DNA of 16,878 nt. Source: CAXBNB01 sp040151475 (GTDB lineage Bacteria; Bacteroidota; Bacteroidia; Cytophagales; Cyclobacteriaceae). The first letter of the stretch is position 1. Every line of letters starts with the position of its first letter. A model generated the notes under the pieces. That model had not been told where the DNA came from, made no database searches, and was given only the letters and a program-made list of their open reading frames with translations. The stretch is taken from contig NZ_JBDKWG010000145.1 in assembly GCF_040151475.1 (NCBI RefSeq), positions 1-16,878 of the forward strand, in the 5' to 3' direction. Position numbers and translations under genes: made by a program. Of the stretch, positions 9,384-15,370 are shown piece by piece.

Positions 9384-9501
9384 CACTCCATTTAACCAAA
9401 AGGGTGAAATGGTTGCAGAAGTTACTCGTCAAAAGACAGCAAGTGCAACGAATTGGCTTAATGAAATTTCAGTTTCGAATGTCATTAATTCGAATACAAA
9501 T

Positions 9502-9577
9502 GCGAAAGTAGCTCAGCTGGTAGAGCGCCACCTTGCCAAGGTGGAGGTCGCGGGTTCGAACCCCGTCTTTCGCTCCA
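9502..9577 (+). tRNA. tRNA-Gly (GCC)
   Basis: The cloverleaf is complete. Acceptor arms GCGAAAG and CTTTCGC pair fully, the anticodon stem is CCACC/GGTGG with loop TTGCCAA (anticodon GCC), and the T-arm is CGGGTTCGAACCCCG. Discriminator T is at 9574 and CCA is encoded at 9575-9577. It is the first gene of a probable two-tRNA transcript. Confidence 0.97.
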
Positions 9578-9657
9578 ATTGAGTGTGAGAGTGTATGTGA
9601 GTGAGAAGGTGCAATAGCATCGCGCATACACTTTTTTTATGCATTCAAGTGAAATTT

Positions 9658-9741
9658 GCCGGAGTGGTGGAACTGGTAGACACGCAAGACTTAAAATCTT
9701 GTGACCTTCTGGTCGTGCGGGTTCAAGTCCCGCCTCTGGTA
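9658..9741 (+). tRNA. tRNA-Leu (TAA)
   Basis: A class II tRNA with a long variable arm (TGACCTTCTGGTCGT). Acceptor GCCGGAG pairs with CTCTGGT through two G-U pairs. The anticodon stem CAAGA/TCTTG holds loop CTTAAAA, anticodon TAA. The T-arm is GCGGGTTCAAGTCCCGC. The discriminator is A9741 and CCA is not encoded, unlike the tRNA-Gly next to it. Repeats of integrase arm type begin 61 nt after its 3' end. Confidence 0.97.
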
Positions 9742-9747
9742 CATTGA

Positions 9748-9776
9748 AAATCAGCTACTTACGTAGCTGATTTCTT
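9748..9776 (+). terminator. Terminator after the tRNA pair
   Basis: AAATCAGCTAC (9748-9758), loop TTAC, GTAGCTGATTT (9763-9773), followed by a short T-rich run. It lies 7 nt after tRNA-Leu. Confidence 0.85.
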
Positions 9777-9785
9777 TGTTTATAA

Positions 9786-9823
9786 GTACCTGAAAAATTT
9801 CAGGTACAACATAGGTACAACAT
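9786..9823. repeat. Scar A: inverted repeat plus 11-bp tandem repeat beside tRNA-Leu
   Basis: GTACCTGAAA (9786-9795) and TTTCAGGTAC (9798-9807) are inverted. The right arm runs into two perfect head-to-tail copies of AGGTACAACAT (9802-9812 and 9813-9823). Short direct repeats just inside a tRNA 3' end are typical of arm-type binding sites of tyrosine integrases. No integrase gene lies next to them, so this looks like the leftover end of an element once integrated at tRNA-Leu. The same repeat family returns at 10539-10560. Confidence 0.65.
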
Positions 9824-9885
9824 TTATTGTTTTTTTCTTAAGGAAGGAGCTGAACATTTTTTCACTAAGGTAAAATGTTCTAAAT

Positions 9886-9928
9886 CTCATAAAAATGAAG
9901 GTTACAGGTAACTGCTCCCGTCACTATG
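9886..9928 (+). pseudogene. Scar B: decayed 3' fragment of a tRNA-Met(CAT)
   Basis: CTCATAA (anticodon loop, CAT) is followed by GAAGGTTAC, a damaged T-arm and CCCGTCACTATGA. This lines up with the better-kept fragment at 10381-10422 (CTCATAACCCGAAGGTTAC ... CCGTTACTATGA). The 5' half of the tRNA is absent. A weak hairpin GTTAC-AATAAA-GTAAC with a T-run follows (9938-9962). Confidence 0.55.
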
Positions 9929-9969
9929 ATTATGAAGTTACAATAAAGTAACAGTCCTTTTTGATTTTA

Positions 9970-9980
9970 GGGTTAAACAA
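9970..9980. repeat. Scar B: single kept copy of an 11-bp arm-type repeat
   Basis: GGGTTAAACAA differs by one base from TGGTTAAACAA, which is present twice at 10473-10494. The expected second copy (9981-9991) is no longer recognisable. This ties scar B to scar D. Confidence 0.45.
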
Positions 9981-10230
9981 AATGGATGCCCTCACATGAT
10001 GGGTGTGTTTGGCTTAAAAACAACCTCCCTCTACATATAAGATACTTTCTGAATCATTGGTTTGTCTATTCAGACAAAAAACGGACATAAAAATGTTGAC
10101 TTATCATATTTTTATCAAAGAAAATTGAAAATGAATGGGAAACTCCTTCAATTCACAAAAAAACAGGAAATAATAGGCCAACAAATTCAACAAGAGGTGA
10201 ATAGTCTCACAAAACCAGAGATTTATTGTA

Positions 10231-10279
10231 CAACTGACTTGTAATCAGTAGGTCATTGGTTCGATCCCGATAGGAGGCT
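10231..10279 (+). pseudogene. Scar C: 3' fragment of tRNA-Thr (TGT), candidate att site
   Basis: The anticodon arm CTGA-CTTGTAA-TCAG (anticodon TGT), the variable loop TAGGTC, the T-arm ATTGG-TTCGATC-CCGAT and the 3' acceptor strand AGGAGGC with discriminator T are all present. Upstream there is no GCCTCCT and no D-arm, so only the 3' half exists. A tRNA 3' half starting at the anticodon arm is the usual mark left where a tyrosine-integrase element joined a tRNA gene. Confidence 0.8.
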
Positions 10280-10291
10280 CTTGGAAATCAG

Positions 10292-10321
10292 GCAGTTACA
10301 TTAATTTGTAACTGCTTTTTT
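10292..10321 (+). terminator. Terminator after the tRNA-Thr fragment
   Basis: GCAGTTACA (10292-10300), loop TTAATT, TGTAACTGC (10307-10315) and a T-run to 10321. It was probably the terminator of the original tRNA-Thr gene, carried over with the 3' fragment. Confidence 0.85.
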
Positions 10322-10328
10322 ATTTTAC

Positions 10329-10350
10329 TTACATGCTTTTTACATGCTTT
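10329..10350. repeat. Scar C: perfect 11-bp tandem repeat after tRNA-Thr fragment
   Basis: TTACATGCTTT occurs twice head to tail (10329-10339, 10340-10350). Its length, copy number and place after a tRNA 3' end match scars A and D, but the sequence is different, so a different integrase is implied. Confidence 0.65.
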
Positions 10351-10380
10351 TGTTTCGATGATTCATTCTTTGATAGCAAG

Positions 10381-10422
10381 CTCATAACCCGAAGGTTACT
10401 TGTTCGAGTCCAGTTTCCGTTA
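10381..10422 (+). pseudogene. Scar D: 3' fragment of tRNA-Met (CAT)
   Basis: CTCATAACCCGAAGGT is the anticodon loop, the 3' side of the anticodon stem and the variable loop of a bacterial tRNA-Met. ACTTG-TTCGAGT-CCAGT is a T-arm with one broken pair. TTCCGTTA then stands where the acceptor strand should be. The 5' half is missing and the bases before it do not pair, so it cannot work as a tRNA. Confidence 0.7.
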
Positions 10423-10436
10423 CTATGAAAATCAGA

Positions 10437-10464
10437 CAGTTACGTTAAAGTGACTGCCTTTTTT
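10437..10464 (+). terminator. Terminator-like hairpin after tRNA-Met fragment
   Basis: CAGTTAC (10437-10443), loop GTTAAA, GTGACTG (10450-10456) with one G-T pair, then CC and a T-run to 10464. It resembles the hairpin at 10292 in sequence. Confidence 0.7.
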
Positions 10465-10472
10465 AATGCACT

Positions 10473-10494
10473 TGGTTAAACAATGGTTAAACAA
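10473..10494. repeat. Scar D: perfect 11-bp tandem repeat
   Basis: TGGTTAAACAA occurs twice head to tail (10473-10483, 10484-10494), 51 nt after the end of the tRNA-Met fragment. A near copy survives at 9970 next to the other tRNA-Met fragment. Confidence 0.65.
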
Positions 10495-10538
10495 ATTGCT
10501 GTTTATTTACTGTTATTTTTGGTCGTCTGAAAATTCAC

Positions 10539-10560
10539 GGGTACAATTTAGGTACAACTT
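10539..10560. repeat. Scar E: 11-bp tandem repeat of the scar A family
   Basis: GGGTACAATTT (10539-10549) and AGGTACAACTT (10550-10560) are head to tail and match AGGTACAACAT of scar A in most places. The bases ahead (GAAAATTCAC) also resemble those before scar A (GAAAAATTTC). No tRNA fragment is seen just upstream of this copy. Confidence 0.6.
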
Positions 10561-11040
10561 TTTTACTGCTTTATACGGTCAAAAGCGGCAATAAAATTGA
10601 ATTTCAAGAATTCTACATTTGATCAACAGGATAACAAAAACTTCCTTAATATCCACTTGAAGCCAATTTTAGTAAAGAATACTTAATTCTGTCAATCAAC
10701 TAGCCAGTCAAAATCAGCCAGCATTTAAAAGGCATATAAGCCTGACGTTTCATTTGCCTCAAATGCAGAATATCAATTCTTCTTTGTACCATGACACACT
10801 ATCCTTAATATTATTCATATAATAACCTGTAAATATTTTATTTAAATTACTATATTTAAATAATCAGCGTGACTGACATGGCGAAGCATTATCCGTTTCA
10901 TTCCTACACAATTTGATTTAATGTATTTTTTATCACTCATTCTGGCTTTCTAATCAATTGGAGTAGCAGAGCAATAAAATTAGTGATCAATTATCTTTTT
11001 CTTCATAATAAAACCTAATTGATATTTCAGCAAATTATGG
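10561..11040. other. Gene-free AT-rich stretch
   Basis: No supported gene or RNA is seen. The only structure noticed is the short AT-only inverted repeat ATTTAAAT (10840-10847) and ATTTAAAT (10854-10861). It lies between the integration scars and the zinc-ribbon gene and is probably decayed element DNA. Confidence 0.4.
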
Positions 11041-11457
11041 TTATCCAATATTTTTCCACGGATCAAACTTCCCCTTCATACTTTCTTGATATTGGATTAT
11101 TAGGACTTTGGCGACTTTTTGCCCCTCCGTTCGAGATAGTTGAAAAATGGGGGCATAGCCAAATTCATATGAAAAATAATAAGTTAGTTTTCCTTCCAGA
11201 TAAATTGATGAGAAATATTGAAATGAAAAACCTAAGTCCATCAATATATCTTTTCTAACGGTCGCTTTGCCATCAGGACACAACTTACGCAATATGCTTC
11301 TATTCTTTCTGATTTGACGATTGACAGCTGCAATCATTTTTTCATTTTTCCGCTTATGCTTGTTGTGGTAATTGGAACGGCATTGACTATCACAAAATCT
11401 TTTGTCCACCCGCCCTGTCATGGGACGATTGCAAGCCAAACAATTTTCATTATCCAT
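11041..11457 (-). CDS. Small zinc-ribbon protein of unknown function
   Basis: With the ATG at 11457 the product is 138 aa and begins MDNENCLACNRPM. A longer reading from 11502 is possible but adds a stretch unlike the rest. The N-terminus has CLAC then FCDSQC (C-x2-C-x12-C-x3-C), a zinc-ribbon pattern, followed by a basic helical stretch (NKHKRKNEKMIAAVNRQIRKN). This would suit DNA or RNA binding. The rest is not recognised. It is divergent from the tyrosine recombinase at 11554, with 96 bp between the two starts that contain an inverted repeat. This places it as a possible regulator or accessory factor of the recombinase. I cannot name a family with certainty. Confidence 0.75.
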   Translation of the reverse strand: MDNENCLACNRPMTGRVDKRFCDSQCRSNYHNKHKRKNEKMIAAVNRQIRKNRSILRKLCPDGKATVRKDILMDLGFSFQYFSSIYLEGKLTYYFSYEFGYAPIFQLSRTEGQKVAKVLIIQYQESMKGKFDPWKNIG

Positions 11458-11474
11458 GGAATCTATAAGTTTAA

Positions 11475-11490
11475 CCGTATAAATATACGG
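11475..11490. promoter_or_regulatory. Inverted repeat in the divergent promoter region of recombinase and zinc-ribbon gene
   Basis: CCGTATA (11475-11481) and TATACGG (11484-11490) are inverted around AA. A related CGTATATAA lies at 11508-11516, and the same nine bases recur at 12708-12716 just after the recombinase gene. It is a candidate operator or recombinase-binding site. Confidence 0.45.
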
Positions 11491-11553
11491 ATATTTACGC
11501 AACTACACGTATATAATCAATCTTGTTAGCCCTTCTTTATTTTAGTTTACCTT

Positions 11554-12705
11554 ATGAAAGGACAAGGCCATCCAAAACAAGTTACTCTCAAGCACTTGTA
11601 TATAGAAAATCAAAAAATGATTGGCCTGCTTTTCTACCCTGATAAAATCATACAGGCTTTGGTCAAACAACTACCGAATGTTAAATGGAGCACTCAATAT
11701 GAAATGGCTTTCATTCCCAATAACGATAAAAACCTCAACCTGATTTTTGATACCTTCAAAGGAGTTTGTTGGGTCAATTGCAGTCATTTTTTCCCAAACA
11801 AACCCATAAATATAAGCAATGAGGAGTTGTCGGTGGATAGTTTTAGAAAGCGCAAACCAAAAGCAGGATGGCGTTATTGTCCCGAAGATTTTTATCAGAA
11901 ACTGGAAATTAGAAAATATGCTTTAAACACAGCCAAAATCTACATTCAGCTATTCGAGAAGTTCATCAATCATTTCCCTGAAAAAGAGAATTTGATGGAC
12001 TTGAATGAATATAAAATCAGGAACTACCTTCAAACATTGGTTCAAAGTGGCAAATCAGACTCATACGTCAACCAATCCATCAATGCGATCAAGTTTTACT
12101 ATGAAGTAGTACATGAAATGCCCAATCGGTTTTATTCAATCGAACGACCCATTAAAACAGAATCACTTCCCAGGGTATTGAGCCAGGAACAAGTATTTAG
12201 AATAATAGACAACACCCATAATTTAAAGCATAGGTGTATCGTTAGCCTGTTGTATTCGGCTGGGTTGAGACGAGGCGAATTGATTGACCTGAAATTAGAA
12301 GATGTAATAAGCGACAGAATGCTTCTCAGAGTAAACAATGGTAAGGGCAGAAAAGACAGGTACACCTTGTTAAGTGAAAGCATACTTGCAGATTTGCGTA
12401 AATACTACAAGAGATATAAACCTTTGAAATATCTATTTGAAGGAGTATCGGGAGAGAAATATTCGGCAAGTAGCGTAGGGAAAATAGTTGTTAGATCAGC
12501 CAGAAAGGCAAAAATTATACAAAGAGTTACCCCTCATATGCTTAGGCATTCATTCGCTACGCATTTATTGGAAAACGGGATAGACTTGAGGCAAATTCAA
12601 TCCTTGCTTGGTCACAATACGTTGAGAACAACCGAAATATACACCCATGTAGCCGTACGGGGGATGAACAAAATAAAAAATCCATTAGATTTGAGAAAAA
12701 CATAG
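11554..12705 (+). CDS. Tyrosine recombinase, proposed cassette integrase lacking the IntI I2 insertion
   Basis: The product is 383 aa. About 100 N-terminal residues of unknown type (KWSTQYEMAFIPNN) precede a core-binding helical region (about 110-200) and the catalytic domain. All catalytic residues are in place: R239 (AGLRRGEL), K264 (GKGRKDR), H328 and R331 (HMLRHSF), H354 (LLGHNT) and Y363 (EIYTHV). The C-terminal end GMNKIKNPLDL resembles the SPLD-L tail of integron integrases. Between K264 and H328 there are 64 residues, as in XerC/XerD, so the roughly 35-40 residue I2 insertion that marks IntI is missing. The gene stops at 12705, on the edge of an attI-like hairpin region, and points towards the cassettes, an inverted order compared with class 1 integrons but like that of some spirochaetes. 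It is the best candidate for the enzyme that captured the two cassettes. Being a recombinase is certain; the cassette role is inferred from context. Confidence 0.93.
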   Translation: MKGQGHPKQVTLKHLYIENQKMIGLLFYPDKIIQALVKQLPNVKWSTQYEMAFIPNNDKNLNLIFDTFKGVCWVNCSHFFPNKPINISNEELSVDSFRKRKPKAGWRYCPEDFYQKLEIRKYALNTAKIYIQLFEKFINHFPEKENLMDLNEYKIRNYLQTLVQSGKSDSYVNQSINAIKFYYEVVHEMPNRFYSIERPIKTESLPRVLSQEQVFRIIDNTHNLKHRCIVSLLYSAGLRRGELIDLKLEDVISDRMLLRVNNGKGRKDRYTLLSESILADLRKYYKRYKPLKYLFEGVSGEKYSASSVGKIVVRSARKAKIIQRVTPHMLRHSFATHLLENGIDLRQIQSLLGHNTLRTTEIYTHVAVRGMNKIKNPLDLRKT

Positions 12706-12742
12706 TGCGTATATAACGCACACTTTGCGTTATGCTCAAATG
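12705..12742 (+). other. attI-like recombination region just after the recombinase gene
   Basis: Two hairpins overlap here: GTGCGT (12705-12710) with ACGCAC (12716-12721), and ATAACGCA (12713-12720) with TGCGTTAT (12726-12733). The region ends at G12742, after which the first cassette begins with TTGGCATT. The element GCGTTATG (12727-12734) is also present at the junction of cassettes 1 and 2 (15474-15481). Paired inverted arms around a short spacer are what a tyrosine recombinase core site looks like. Confidence 0.55.
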
Positions 12743-12772
12743 TTGGCATTCATTACCGAAACGAAAAATCAA

Positions 12773-13507
12773 ATGGCGAAATTCATAAATACCCGAAAGG
12801 CAGTTGCCGCAATTGAAGATTTGATCAAAGAAGCAGAAGATAAGCTGGTGCTCGTTTCTCCCTATTTAAAACTATCGAAAGATTTTAAGGAACTACTAAC
12901 CTATAGAAACAGTAAAGACAAAATCACGACAATAATTTTCGGGAAACAAGAATTAAACCCGAACGAGATGAAATTTCTTGAAGGGTTACGATTTGTCATC
13001 CTAAAGTACAACCAAGACCTACACGCAAAATGCTACATGAATGACAAACAAATGATTATTACTTCATTGAATTTGTATGAATTCTCAATGGCAAACAACA
13101 AAGAAATGGGAGTTTTGATTGAATTATCTGATGAGAACGATCGAACTCTTTTTGAAGACGCGCTTAAAGAGATTGAATATATTGATAGTACAAGCGAAAG
13201 ATTTGAGTTTAACACCGCAACAAAAGAAGATAAGGCTGAAAAACAGCCAAAGAATCAGAAGACCTCAAGTCAAGAACACTCCAATAATGGTGATGGTCAT
13301 TGTATTCGTTGCAATAAATCGATCAAACTAAATCCTCTTGTTCCCTATTGCAAAGACTGCTACAAAATTTGGAATAAGTACAAAGACGAGGAATACGCTG
13401 AAGTCCATTGCCATATTTGTGGAAAAGAACAAGAAACTACATTCTTAAAACCAACCTGCTACCCTTGCTTCAAAGCGAACAAAAATAAGCTAGAGTTTAA
13501 CCTTTGA
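12773..13507 (+). CDS. Cassette-borne PLD-like protein with two C-terminal zinc ribbons
   Basis: With ATG at 12773 the product is 244 aa. A TTG at 12725 in the same frame lies inside the att region and is rejected as start. The N-terminal domain (about 1-140) resembles the phospholipase D fold: LVLVSPYL near the start and HAKCYMND (H84, K86) followed by TSLNL (S98, N100), an HxK...SxN arrangement of PLD-type nucleases. There is one such motif, so a dimer would be needed for activity. After a charged linker come two C-x2-C pairs twice over: C177/C180 with C193/C196 and C213/C216 with C229/C232, two likely zinc ribbons for nucleic-acid contact. It is the only gene of cassette 1 and begins 30 nt after the cassette boundary. 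A nuclease role, perhaps in defence, is an inference. Confidence 0.85.
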   Translation: MAKFINTRKAVAAIEDLIKEAEDKLVLVSPYLKLSKDFKELLTYRNSKDKITTIIFGKQELNPNEMKFLEGLRFVILKYNQDLHAKCYMNDKQMIITSLNLYEFSMANNKEMGVLIELSDENDRTLFEDALKEIEYIDSTSERFEFNTATKEDKAEKQPKNQKTSSQEHSNNGDGHCIRCNKSIKLNPLVPYCKDCYKIWNKYKDEEYAEVHCHICGKEQETTFLKPTCYPCFKANKNKLEFNL

Positions 13508-13519
13508 CGAAAACAACGA

Positions 13520-13526
13520 AATGCCA
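13520..13526 (+). other. attC R'' box of cassette 1, interrupted by intron 1
   Basis: AATGCCA is followed after the intron by AC (15371-15372), giving AATGCCAAC. It is complementary to G12742 plus TTGGCATT (12743-12750). It sits 13 nt after the stop codon of the PLD-like gene. Confidence 0.7.
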
Positions 13527-15370
13527 ATCGAGTAGATGGCCAGTGAGCAAATAGCCCACTGGTGCACCTCTCACACCACCGTACGTACGGGTCTCGTATA
13601 CGGCGGTTCATCGAATCGAAGGTTGCGTATTCTGGTAGTAGGAAAGCATTGATTCATACCCTTTTCTTCTGAGCCTTGATAAGGTAATAGTCGTTCTAAG
13701 TATGGGGCTTTGAGCTACTGCCCATCCACCCATATTGGTCCTACTCCAAGCGTATGCTTGCCTATGACCAATACCGAGTCGAATCAGGTTTTTCCTCTTT
13801 CTATCAGGCTTTTTCCAGTCATGCCAAATACAGTATCTCAAACGGTTTCTTAACCACTCGTCAAGGGCTTTTAGTTTGGCTTGAATACTTGCCAATCGGT
13901 AGTTGTTCACCCATCCTTTCCACACTTCTGCGAGTTTTTGAAGCCGTTCTTTGAAACTGTAAGGTTTGGTCTTCTTGGTAATGCCTTTGAGCTTTCGCTT
14001 TAGCGATTCCCAACTGCTTTTCTTGACCACAAATTGGTATTGCCCTTTCATCCCTTTCTTATAGATCGGGACAAACCCATGTCCTAGAAGCTCAAATGTC
14101 GAAGGTCTGCGTATACCGCTCTTTTCCTTGTTGATAGGCAGTTGTAGTTTATCTCGTAAAAAGATAGATATACTGTTACCGATCTGTCGGGCTTCTGCTT
14201 TTGATTTCGCATAAATACTAAAGTCATCCGCATATCGAACATACCGCAATCCTCTTTCAGATAACTCCTTGTCCAATTCATCTAATAAGATATTGGATAA
14301 TAATGGACTGATCGGACTTCCCTGCGGTACTCCTTTTAGGCGTTTGTGTAGCTTTCCATTGATTTGGATTGGTGCACGCAACCATTTACGGATCAACCGC
14401 AAGGTGTAGGGGCATTTTACCTTCTTGTAGATCAATTGTAACAGAATCGAATGGTCAACTTCGTCAAAGAACCCTTTCAAGTCAATATCAACAATATCCT
14501 GAAAACCATCATTGATGTATTTCAAGGATTGTGATACCGCTTTATGGATATTCTTATTTGGCCGAAAACCATAACTATGTTCTTCGAAGTTTAATTCAAA
14601 CTTCGAACTTAACACTTGGCTTACGGCTTGTTGCAGCCATCTATCCACTACTGTTGGGATACCGAGCAAACGGGTTCTTCCGTTGCTTTTAGGTATTTCT
14701 ACTCCCAAAATAGGTTTGGGTACATAAGTGCAGTTGGCAACCATATTAATGATATCGTTGCGGTTGCTTTCCAAATAGGAGAGCAATGCCTCAACCCTCA
14801 TATGATCTATGCCCGCTGCGCCTTTATTACGCACTACCTGATGGTAGGCTCTGTAAAGGTTCTTTCGCTTAAGTACCTGCTCTATCATAAAACGTTTGCC
14901 TTTGTCCGCTTAAGGTTGGGCTAGCTATGCCTCCCAATCGAATTGAGACGTGATTCAATGTTCAGCCCTTCATCAGTTTGTGAGACCTCTGCCTTTCTTT
15001 GACAGCTCGTATCCCCTGATTACTATGACTTCTGCTGACTTCTCAATCCGTAACCCGTACGGTTCGAGATCTCCCCAGGTAATGACATCTTCTTTCACTC
15101 AATTCCTGCCGTATCTACATAAATACCCTTTTGGTGTTCTTGGGGCGTTACAATCATGTGCTTGCTTACCCAAGTATCTATGCCTCTGTATACGATTCCT
15201 GTTCGTCAGTACCGAGTTTTGTAGTCCTGCTTCCTTCAGTGCATACCTCATGGTAAACCACCTTGCAGCTTACTAATGGTTCGAGACACGACTCTCGCCC
15301 ATAAGGGACTTGCACCCTATAAATTAATACCCTACTTTTATGTAGGGAAAGATGCCCATGCTGGGCACAC
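13527..15370 (-). mobile_element. Complete group II intron 1 with reverse transcriptase, inserted in an attC site
   Basis: On the minus strand the intron begins at 15370 with GTGTGCCCAGCATGGGCAT, a standard group II 5' end, followed by GGGTGCAAGTCCC typical of domain I. Domain V is at about 13607-13575 (CCGCCGTA ... TACGGTGG pairing) followed by GTGTGAGAGG. Domain VI has the stem CCAGTG...CACTGG, and the 3' end is CTACTCGAT at 13527. The length is 1844 nt, with one reverse transcriptase gene inside. On the minus strand the joined exons read CTGT^TGGCAT, so the intron splits GTT of the attC core as GT^T. The catalytic triad in domain V appears to be CGC rather than AGC. The 5' end could shift by two bases because of the GTGTGTG run. 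Confidence 0.9.
13608..14888 (-). CDS. ltrA: Group II intron reverse transcriptase/maturase
   Basis: The product is 426 aa. It starts MIEQVLKRKNLYRAYHQV and has the usual RT blocks: KGAAGIDHM (22-30), IPTVVDRWLQQAV (77-89), HSYGFRPNKN (104-113), GVPQGSPISPLLSN (186-199) and the catalytic YADD (219-222). A maturase (X) region around KLAEVWKGWVNNYRL follows, and the protein ends with a short basic part. There is no HNH endonuclease domain, so integration would use single-stranded or otherwise opened DNA, which suits an attC hairpin. It would help the intron fold and splice and copy it into new sites. The stop codon lies directly against domain V of the intron RNA. The intron class (C, D or E) cannot be fixed by eye. 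Confidence 0.97.
   Translation of the reverse strand: MIEQVLKRKNLYRAYHQVVRNKGAAGIDHMRVEALLSYLESNRNDIINMVANCTYVPKPILGVEIPKSNGRTRLLGIPTVVDRWLQQAVSQVLSSKFELNFEEHSYGFRPNKNIHKAVSQSLKYINDGFQDIVDIDLKGFFDEVDHSILLQLIYKKVKCPYTLRLIRKWLRAPIQINGKLHKRLKGVPQGSPISPLLSNILLDELDKELSERGLRYVRYADDFSIYAKSKAEARQIGNSISIFLRDKLQLPINKEKSGIRRPSTFELLGHGFVPIYKKGMKGQYQFVVKKSSWESLKRKLKGITKKTKPYSFKERLQKLAEVWKGWVNNYRLASIQAKLKALDEWLRNRLRYCIWHDWKKPDRKRKNLIRLGIGHRQAYAWSRTNMGGWAVAQSPILRTTITLSRLRRKGYESMLSYYQNTQPSIR

Noticed and set aside
9178..9432. 84-codon open frame on the minus strand
   Set aside because: It covers the tRNA promoter and the typA upstream region, has no recognisable domain and its start lies within the tRNA leader.
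10062..10244. 60-codon open frame on the plus strand
   Set aside because: It needs a TTG start, resembles nothing known and ends inside the tRNA-Thr fragment; it may be the tail of a lost element gene but there is no support.
10840..10861. AT-only inverted repeat as a terminator or origin
   Set aside because: Such repeats are expected by chance in DNA this rich in A and T, and no gene end is near.
11019..11258. 79-codon open frame on the plus strand opposite the zinc-ribbon gene
   Set aside because: It is antisense to a gene with a clear zinc-binding motif and has no motif of its own.
11554..12705. A classical integron integrase (IntI)
   Set aside because: The I2 insertion between the Lys and His-x-x-Arg boxes is missing, so the protein is called a tyrosine recombinase with a proposed integron-like role.
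12727..12734. GCGTTATG as the first cassette boundary
   Set aside because: It would leave a 13-bp piece before TTGGCATT, and no complementary R'' box (GCATAAC) follows the gene, while GTTGGCATT at 12742 has an exact partner.
12725..12772. TTG at 12725 as start of the PLD-like protein
   Set aside because: It lies in the att region and before the cassette boundary; the ATG at 12773 is inside the cassette and starts the conserved-looking part.
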